From: a virus
Length of the DNA: 53,848 bases
Strand: one strand, 5' to 3'
IMG/VR virus record: IMGVR_UViG_3300046454_000816
Location: 1 to 53,848 of that record
Shown: positions 48,544 to 53,848 of the stretch, in pieces
Numbering within the stretch: position 1 is the stretch's first letter
Layout: every line of letters begins with the position of its first letter
Position numbers and translations under genes: made by a program
Notes under the pieces: generated by a model
The model's database searches: none
What the model was told of the DNA's origin: nothing
The model's input: only the letters and a program-made list of their open reading frames with translations

Positions 48544-48804
48544 ATGAAACAGGAGCCTGATTCTGTGGACTGGATCATTTGCGCCCTCGAGCGCCGCAAG
48601 GCTAATATCGAGCGGATCAGCCGCTGCTCGAGCCCGCATTGCATATGCTCCCCGGACTTCACCGGCGATCGGCAACCTGCCGATTGCCACTGCTACGACA
48701 AAAAACACGCGATGATCGAGCTGGCCAAGGCCAACGCTCAATTCGCTGAAGAAATAAAGGAGGTGTTGCGATGTTCTGGCTCGGATTCCTCTGTGGTTTT
48801 TTAG
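48544..48804 (+). CDS. Cys-rich small protein
   Basis: An 86-aa protein, ATG at 48544 with AAAGGA upstream. Cysteines cluster in RCSSPHCICSPDF and DCHCYDKK, a possible metal site. The C-terminus is a helix (IELAKANAQFAEEIKEVL). It overlaps the next microprotein by 34 bases. Confidence 0.5.
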   Translation: MKQEPDSVDWIICALERRKANIERISRCSSPHCICSPDFTGDRQPADCHCYDKKHAMIELAKANAQFAEEIKEVLRCSGSDSSVVF

Positions 48805-48887
48805 TCGCGCCAATTCTGGCCCTGATCGTTTTCATTGTCTGGTTGATCCGATCGATCAACAAAAAAGGCATCCCGTTCGCGCACTGA
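48771..48887 (+). CDS. 38-aa single-span membrane protein, holin-like
   Basis: ATG at 48771 with AAGGAGG upstream. One membrane helix (GFLCGFLVAPILALIVFIVWLI) and a basic tail (RSINKKGI). It lies just after the peptidoglycan hydrolase gene, so a pinholin or release role is possible but unproven. Confidence 0.5.
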   Translation: MFWLGFLCGFLVAPILALIVFIVWLIRSINKKGIPFAH

Positions 48888-48899
48888 AGGAGAACATAC

Positions 48900-49400
48900 A
48901 TGCGCAAGACTGCATTCCTTATTCTCGCTTTGTGTACGGCTTCGGTCGGCGCAGAAGCCCATCTGCACCGCCACCAGCCGCGCCAGTCACACGTCGCCGC
49001 CACTGCGCTGACGCCGCCGCCAGCCGCCCGGATCTTCGGCTATGACACCAGCGCCCGGCAGCCGGAGAAGGCCGTCCAGCCCCATCAGGTCGCGCCGAGG
49101 CCATATGCCCACTTCAGGCGCTTCCGGCCGGTCTACGCGGCTCCCTATCACGCGAGGATCCATTACGCCTTCCACCGGCCGCGCGTGGACGAGGATGAGG
49201 CTCCGGCGCCGCGCTCATTCCGCTACACCCGGCATGATGAGCCCACGGCCAAACCGGCGCTTTATGTCTTGACCAAGGTCACTGCGCATGCGCTCGGCGT
49301 GACCGATAATTCGCTGCTGTTCAGCCCGACCGCGGTCGCCAACATGCCGCAGGATCACTTCTCCAAGGCCGCGCCTTGGGCCGGGAGCCTGCGCTATTGA
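48900..49400 (+). CDS. exported His/Arg-rich protein
   Basis: A 166-aa protein with a Sec signal (MRKTAFLILALCTASVGAEA) and a His/Arg/Pro-rich mature part (FRRFRPVYAAPYHARIHYAF). ARIFGYDTSA after the signal matches ARIFGMEVQQ in the hydrolase at 47888, so the two share a short N-terminal motif. It may bind metal or envelope polymers. It overlaps the GcrA-like start. Confidence 0.5.
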   Translation: MRKTAFLILALCTASVGAEAHLHRHQPRQSHVAATALTPPPAARIFGYDTSARQPEKAVQPHQVAPRPYAHFRRFRPVYAAPYHARIHYAFHRPRVDEDEAPAPRSFRYTRHDEPTAKPALYVLTKVTAHALGVTDNSLLFSPTAVANMPQDHFSKAAPWAGSLRY

Positions 49401-49786
49401 TCGATCGTCCGCTTCGGGAGACCGAAAAGAAAATCATCGGCATGTGGTCTGATGGCCTTAGCGCCTCCCAGATCGGCGTCAACCTCAACGTGACCAAGAA
49501 CACGATCAGCGGCATTCTTGCCCGCCTGCGCGCCAAAGGCGTCGATCTGGGACGTCCTCCGGTCATGAAAAAGGTTGAAGTTCGTCCCCTGCCGCCGTCT
49601 CCACCGGCGACTTCAGAGCCGTCGCCAGCACAAGGCGAAATGACCCTCATGCAACTGACGGCGACGACATGCCGCTGGCCCTACGGCGACGCGCGCAAGG
49701 GCGGCGTGACTTATTGCGGCATGAAAACGAAGGGCGACGTCTATTGCACGGAGCACTGCCTCCGAGCTTATGCCCCTACACGCTAG
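49397..49786 (+). CDS. GcrA-like cell-cycle regulator
   Basis: A 129-aa protein; TTG at 49397 has GGGAG nine bases upstream and overlaps the previous stop (TTGA). The N-terminal HTH (ETEKKIIGMWSDGLSASQIG) is followed by NVTKNTISGILARL and a linker. The C-terminal Cys domain has TCRWPYGDAR, TYCGMK, YCTEHC and AYAP, the GcrA family pattern. In Caulobacter GcrA acts with CcrM adenine methylation and sigma70. A phage copy may redirect host transcription. Confidence 0.75.
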   Translation: MIDRPLRETEKKIIGMWSDGLSASQIGVNLNVTKNTISGILARLRAKGVDLGRPPVMKKVEVRPLPPSPPATSEPSPAQGEMTLMQLTATTCRWPYGDARKGGVTYCGMKTKGDVYCTEHCLRAYAPTR

Positions 49787-50793
49787 ATGCCAGCATAAAT
49801 GAACCAATGCACGGCGGTCGTGGGCTGGATATTGGCGACTGGATTGCTGCTGCCCGCCCCGCCTATGATGGCGCCGCTGTTGCCGATATGGACGGCAGGC
49901 TGCTGCCAGTCGGTGACGCTGCCTCCCTGCGGCCATCCATTTCCATATGCGACGGCAAAACTTGAAGTGCTGTTGTTGATCACGACGCCACCCATATTAT
50001 GCTGGTGGGCGTCTTGGTACACGCCATGAGCGTGATCGCCGCCGCCATGATTGTGGTACGGCATCTGGCCGGGATCAGTCAGTTGACATATCTGACTGCC
50101 ACTAGAAACCGCGAGAGAGAAACCATTGAGACGCCCCACGCCATCATCCGACCCGGCAAGAACGCGCCCGCGCAAATCAGGGATGTTGAAAGTGGTCGAG
50201 CCATCGCCAACGCCATAATAGCCGCCGATGGCGGCAAAAAGCGCCGAGTAAGTTGTGCGGCTGACCGCCCTGCCGTCGCAATAAATCCAGCCCTGCTGCA
50301 AGCCCGGACCAGCATTCGCTTTCAGATCGCCGGGCGCCGCAAGCTGGCCGACATTGGTGGCGCCGCCGACCGTGAAAGTGTTGACGCCATCGGAAAAGCA
50401 CAGAACCTCTGCATTGACGCCGAGGAGCACAGTGGCGGGCGTTCCGCCTGCAGCAGTGCCGAAATAGATGTTCTGACCGTCAGTGGTGGCGTTTATCACC
50501 ACCCACATGCCAGCAACGCCAGCAGGAGTGCGAACGATACTGGCCCGGCTTGGAGCGCCATAGATGACAAGCCGCATGCACAAATAGCTGGCCAGCGTTG
50601 GATCGCTGGTGTTGTAGGGCGGCACCGTTGGATTGAGCGTCACATCACTATGCGCAGGCGAGAGCGTGAGGTTTTGCGTCGAGCCGAGGCAGGCGTCGAT
50701 AATCGCAAAATTGGTGTTGAGCGGCGAATCCCAGCCCAGATCGCCATTGGCCGGTTGGCCGATATGCTTGTTTGGCAGGAATGTGGTCGCCAT
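49783..50793 (-). CDS. tail collar-domain fibre protein
   Basis: A 336-aa protein. GWIYCDGRAVSRTTYSALFA, then GVGDGSTTFNIPDLRGR (about 170-210) is the phage tail collar domain. A His-rich metal site follows (MPYHNHGGGDHAHGVY, DAHQHN), as in T4 long-fibre-type tips. The N-terminus (MATTFLPNKHIGQPANGD) is an attachment segment. It overlaps GcrA by four bases in opposite sense. Confidence 0.8.
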   Translation of the reverse strand: MATTFLPNKHIGQPANGDLGWDSPLNTNFAIIDACLGSTQNLTLSPAHSDVTLNPTVPPYNTSDPTLASYLCMRLVIYGAPSRASIVRTPAGVAGMWVVINATTDGQNIYFGTAAGGTPATVLLGVNAEVLCFSDGVNTFTVGGATNVGQLAAPGDLKANAGPGLQQGWIYCDGRAVSRTTYSALFAAIGGYYGVGDGSTTFNIPDLRGRVLAGSDDGVGRLNGFSLAVSSGSQICQLTDPGQMPYHNHGGGDHAHGVYQDAHQHNMGGVVINNSTSSFAVAYGNGWPQGGSVTDWQQPAVHIGNSGAIIGGAGSSNPVANIQPTTAVHWFIYAGI

Positions 50794-50816
50794 GGCGGAT
50801 CCTCAGATTGCGGTAC

Positions 50817-50845
50817 TTGACTAGCAAATACGAATGTCGTAACTT
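50817..50845 (+). promoter_or_regulatory. rightward promoter P7 with ATGTCGTA core
   Basis: TTGACT (50817-50822), 17 bases ending ATACGAATGTCG, TAACTT (50840-50845). It precedes a 24-aa gene and faces away from the fibre gene. Confidence 0.6.
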
Positions 50846-50869
50846 ACAGCTCCAAGAAGGAGAAAAATT

Positions 50870-50944
50870 ATGGCCTGCGTCATATTCGGCATACTCGGAT
50901 TCTGGATCGGCTCCATGCTGATGACCCTTTTTCTGAGGCGCTAA
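50870..50944 (+). CDS. 24-aa membrane microprotein with its own promoter
   Basis: ATG at 50870 with AAGGAG upstream and a promoter matching the other early sites. The product is one hydrophobic helix (VIFGILGFWIGSMLMTLFL) ending RR. It is convergent with the gene ending at 50941. A dedicated promoter and strong ribosome site make this likely to be real. Confidence 0.55.
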   Translation: MACVIFGILGFWIGSMLMTLFLRR

Positions 50945-53184
50945 ATAGCCGCCTGCGCGGCGTTCAACGCCTTAGCTATGTGTTCATCTGGCTGGTGGAG
51001 GAGGACCGAAGTGCGGCCCTTCTCCGCCTTTTTTGCTCTCTCAACATGAGTGAACAAGCGATCGACCAGATGCTGGTGGCCGCCCACTTTGCCGCCTCGA
51101 GCATGCGTCGGCCGGAAAGGCGGTCCGCGATGCTCCTCTTGGCTTCTGGCCAGATCCGCAGCTGTCCCAACATCAGCCCCAAACTGCGCAGCATTACCGG
51201 CGCCGTAACCAAAAGAGGCAGGCGCGCCGCGCAACTCCCTTCTCGCCGCGCTACCCATGCGGTTGTAGAGAATATCACCTCCGCCGGTGAGCAGACCGGC
51301 GCCTGCTGCCATAAGCGGATTGCCAGAAAAATAGTGAGTCGCCGCACCCGTAAGTCCACCAATAATGGCGGGCTTGGCTATGCTTCCAATTTTTTCTCCT
51401 ACTGTAGAGGGCGCAGGCTCTCCATGCTCCGCTTCAAATGCTTTGCGGCTGGCATTGGTCACGCGAATTTGTGATTGCTCCTCGGGGCTGAAAACGTGCT
51501 GACCCACCGGCGAAGCCAGCATGGCGTCAACTTTGGCTGAATTGCCGCGCAACAATGAATCACGCAAATATTGATCCACTGTGGGCGCCATGCCTGCAGA
51601 CGCCATGTGATTGTAGACCCCGGGGCCCGTGCGTGGATTGATAAGCGCGCTTTCTAGTGCTGTGCCAGCTCCATGCAAATCAGGTCCAGTGCTGGCGTCC
51701 AGAAACCCGTTTGCCCTTCCAACTGCTGGCGAAGCATCAGGACCATAATGTGTCTGGTAATGAGTGTGAGATGAGCGTGCGTCCAGCAGCTGCTGGTGAA
51801 TTGCAGGGCCGTTGGCGCTGTTATTGAACAGCGTGGGGTCGCTGACGACCTGCCCAAGTTTACTGTCCATGCCGGTGATGGCCGCCTCGACAACACGCCT
51901 GTCAGCAGGGCTCTCTCCCTTCGTCGATTTGCGAAGTTGTTGACGTGCATCATCGATATGCTGCAGATCGAAATGTCCGTTTAGCGGATTGGCCAGCTGG
52001 TTGTGGAAATCGTCGAGCGCCCTCTGTGTTGTGGCTGTCGCCGGATTATTGCGCGCATAATCCATGTCGCCGAAGTGCCGGTGCGCGCCTTCCGCGCCTT
52101 GCTGCGCCGCTTCGCTAAGTTCGTTGGCCGCGTCAGGATGAAATTCGCCCGGCTGATTTCTCCAAGCCTCATAATCCGTTCTGGTGTTTGTTTTGGCTGC
52201 AGTCCGGGCGTCATGCCATGCCTGTCCAAGATCGGTAGGCTGCCACGCCGGACCAGCCATGCCTTGCAGCCGGTTGCCTGCTGCAGCGGCCCCAGCGGAC
52301 GACCGGGTCTCCGCTGATTTTTCAGCGCCTTCAACAGGCGCATGACCAGTAGCCGCGCCTCGAGGCGGCGACACGCCGGTAGATTGCTGCATGACTGCCT
52401 CGCGCACGGCGGCAGGCGTGAAGCCTTTTACGTTGATATTTCTGGCAATCGCATCGAGATGCGCAGGAGTCAGATCGGCCGGAGAAATGCCGGGCAAGGC
52501 CGTGGAAAGCATCGGAGCAAATCGCGAGTCGTTGGCCAACTCAGCCCCGCGCATTGCCGCAGCTCCGCGCACGCCGCGCAAAGCCGCGCCGCCGAGCGGC
52601 GCAAGGTCGAGCCCTGTCTCCACCGGGTTCTCGCCGATGTTTTTCTTCCAGCCCTCGCTGGTGAACCATTTATGGCCAAAGTCAGTGGCCGCCTTTTTCG
52701 CGCCCTCGATGACGCTGCCGGGGTTTTGGTAAGCGGCGGCTATGGTGCCCGCGCCGCGCACGAGCGGATTATTGGCGAGCCGCGACGCTGATTCTTTGCT
52801 GCCGCTATAGGCGCCCACCATATCGCCGACCGGGTTCCCCGCGGCAAGAGTGTCGACCACGCCATTGCGAGTGCCCGCCACCACCCTTGCGGCGCTGCTG
52901 GGTATGTTGGCGGGTGCGCTGGCCAGCACCTCGTTCCACGGCTCATTGGGCTTCACCGGATAAATCGGCTTGTAGGCGTCGCTTGTGGTCGGTCGATCAT
53001 CGACCGGTTCACTCACTCCCGGCAACGCCAGAGTAGTTTTGGCTTTGGAAAAATCATAGACGGGCTCCGCCGCTGCCTCACCCGAGCCAGCTGCTGGAGC
53101 AGCCGTCGATGCGCCCGGCGCCGCCTTGCTGAAATCATATACGGGCTCTGGCCCATCTCCGTTATCAACAACAGTCGCAGCCAT
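50941..53184 (-). CDS. large virion/injection-type protein
   Basis: A 747-aa protein. The N-terminus repeats EPVYDFSKA twice (13-21 and 40-48), then a Pro-linked segment. The middle is helical with Ala-rich stretches, and residues about 600-680 contain hydrophobic Gly-rich segments (IGGLTGAATHYFSG, PLMAAGAGLLTGGGDIL) like those of ejection proteins that enter membranes. ARGGKVGGH near the end is another GG(K/R) motif. The last 45 residues are helical. Position next to a tail fibre supports a virion role. No enzyme motif was found. Confidence 0.5.
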   Translation of the reverse strand: MAATVVDNGDGPEPVYDFSKAAPGASTAAPAAGSGEAAAEPVYDFSKAKTTLALPGVSEPVDDRPTTSDAYKPIYPVKPNEPWNEVLASAPANIPSSAARVVAGTRNGVVDTLAAGNPVGDMVGAYSGSKESASRLANNPLVRGAGTIAAAYQNPGSVIEGAKKAATDFGHKWFTSEGWKKNIGENPVETGLDLAPLGGAALRGVRGAAAMRGAELANDSRFAPMLSTALPGISPADLTPAHLDAIARNINVKGFTPAAVREAVMQQSTGVSPPRGAATGHAPVEGAEKSAETRSSAGAAAAGNRLQGMAGPAWQPTDLGQAWHDARTAAKTNTRTDYEAWRNQPGEFHPDAANELSEAAQQGAEGAHRHFGDMDYARNNPATATTQRALDDFHNQLANPLNGHFDLQHIDDARQQLRKSTKGESPADRRVVEAAITGMDSKLGQVVSDPTLFNNSANGPAIHQQLLDARSSHTHYQTHYGPDASPAVGRANGFLDASTGPDLHGAGTALESALINPRTGPGVYNHMASAGMAPTVDQYLRDSLLRGNSAKVDAMLASPVGQHVFSPEEQSQIRVTNASRKAFEAEHGEPAPSTVGEKIGSIAKPAIIGGLTGAATHYFSGNPLMAAGAGLLTGGGDILYNRMGSAARRELRGAPASFGYGAGNAAQFGADVGTAADLARSQEEHRGPPFRPTHARGGKVGGHQHLVDRLFTHVERAKKAEKGRTSVLLHQPDEHIAKALNAAQAAI

Positions 53185-53199
53185 GGTTCACTCCGACTC

Positions 53200-53848
53200 T
53201 CAGGTTTTCGGCTTCGGGACTTTGTGCGGGAAGAAGCGCGAAATTTGCAAGCTGGGATCATAACCGGGAAAGGCTCTCCTCGGGTCACCGTTGCCCGATA
53301 GGTGACGCTCGATCTGATCCGCCGTAAATTCGCCCCTGAACGCTCGCGTGGCAAAATCGTTATCGGCCTGCAGCAAAGCAGATATTTGGTGCTTGGCCGC
53401 AATATTGCGGTCTCCATTGGCTTTGTCGTAATTGTCGACGACGTGCTGGTAGGTGCGGCTGTTGCTCGGCACCTTGGCGTCCGAATAATCATAAGCCGCA
53501 TGAATGTCTTTAACGCGCTGCTGGTCTGTTATCAGCCCCGCCATCATATCGGCCCGGACATCGGGCTGCATGTCGAGATTGGGCAGTGCAATAGCCAAAG
53601 CTTCACGCGCAGCATTTGACTTTTGCCCGACAGAATTTGCAGCTATGCCAGACAAGGTTGCTTGGTTTTTGGCCATAAATTCCCGCGCAGATTCAGCATC
53701 GGTGTATTTAATAACATCCCCCGTAAAACCAGCCGCCTTGAGCGCCGTCACATAGGCGCCCCACAACGGTTCGATGGTGCTCGCTCCAGTGCCGCCTTGT
53801 TTTTTGAAGATCGAGTCAGCAACCTTTGCAGCATACGATTTTAGGCGG
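53200..53848 (-). CDS. virion-type protein, 5' end cut by window
   Basis: The frame is open to the right edge, so the start is missing. About 215 residues are visible: LKSYAAKVADSIFKKQGGTG, then alternating charged helices (ESAREFMAKNQATLSG, NVNL-type DMQPDVRADMMAGL) ending SRFFPHKVPKPKT. It is upstream of the 747-aa gene in the same transcript. Large helical proteins at this place are often internal virion proteins. The full length is unknown. Confidence 0.5.
   Translation of the reverse strand, partial: RLKSYAAKVADSIFKKQGGTGASTIEPLWGAYVTALKAAGFTGDVIKYTDAESAREFMAKNQATLSGIAANSVGQKSNAAREALAIALPNLDMQPDVRADMMAGLITDQQRVKDIHAAYDYSDAKVPSNSRTYQHVVDNYDKANGDRNIAAKHQISALLQADNDFATRAFRGEFTADQIERHLSGNGDPRRAFPGYDPSLQISRFFPHKVPKPKT

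Noticed and set aside
1-53848. tRNA, rRNA or integrase genes
   Set aside because: No cloverleaf with the T-loop consensus, rRNA stretch or tyrosine/serine recombinase motif was noticed; a tRNA scan would be needed to exclude short ones.

Overview
The window reads as most of the genome of a tailed bacteriophage, probably short-tailed, that infects an alphaproteobacterium. Evidence for a phage is a full packaging and head module (small and large terminase, portal, scaffold-like protein, HK97-type major capsid protein, tail fibre and collar proteins) and a full replication module (family A DNA polymerase, primase-polymerase/helicase, SSB, SF2 helicase, Cas4/RecB-like nuclease). Evidence for the host is a GcrA-type regulator, a family largely confined to Alphaproteobacteria, together with the high GC content. 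No tape measure, tail tube or sheath gene was recognised, and two very large proteins of injection-protein size are present. This suggests a podovirus-like particle, which is an inference. Genes are cut at both window edges (a tail fibre at the left, a virion-type protein at the right), so the true ends lie outside.

Layout. (1) 1-22776, minus strand: late region. Read in transcription order it holds a run of very small genes (22776-21473), terminase small subunit, a WYL-like small protein, TerL, an anti-defence cluster (two Tad2-like proteins, an Acb2/Tad1-hairpin protein and small partners, 18748-15853), portal, a 1070-aa multidomain protein, membrane and Gly-rich proteins, a GroES-like protein, scaffold, capsid, head-tail proteins and a tail fibre. 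Stop and start codons overlap (ATGA, TGATG, GTGA, TTGA) almost throughout, implying coupled translation. (2) 22880-26117, mostly plus strand: three early genes including a DUF932-like protein, one minus gene, an iteron-rich origin-like region (25236-25608) and one plus gene. (3) 26118-40233, minus strand: primase-polymerase/helicase, an HTH gene, about 14 tiny genes, DNA polymerase, MT-A70 methyltransferase, SSB, a ribbon-helix-helix protein and two ParB-type proteins. (4) 40368-41360: a plus-strand cassette bounded by two copies of a 40-bp repeat with a palindrome. (5) 41359-44437, minus: Cas4/RecB-like nuclease, a Pro-rich protein, SF2 helicase. (6) 44456-49786, plus: RHH protein, VRR-NUC nuclease, MazG-like hydrolase, four Sec-exported proteins including an NlpC/CHAP-type peptidoglycan hydrolase, and GcrA. 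(7) 49783-53848, minus: tail collar fibre and two large virion-type proteins.

How the parts fit. Five promoter-like sites on both strands share the core ATGTCGTA between the -35 and -10, suggesting one regulator for the early genes. Iterons next to the replication genes suggest the origin. The most striking content is the anti-defence cluster between portal and terminase. Three proteins there carry domains of families known to bind immune nucleotide messengers (Thoeris gcADPR and CBASS cyclic oligonucleotides), two of them with long Pro-rich or disordered N-terminal extensions. An adenine methyltransferase and a GcrA homologue add possible host-methylation links.
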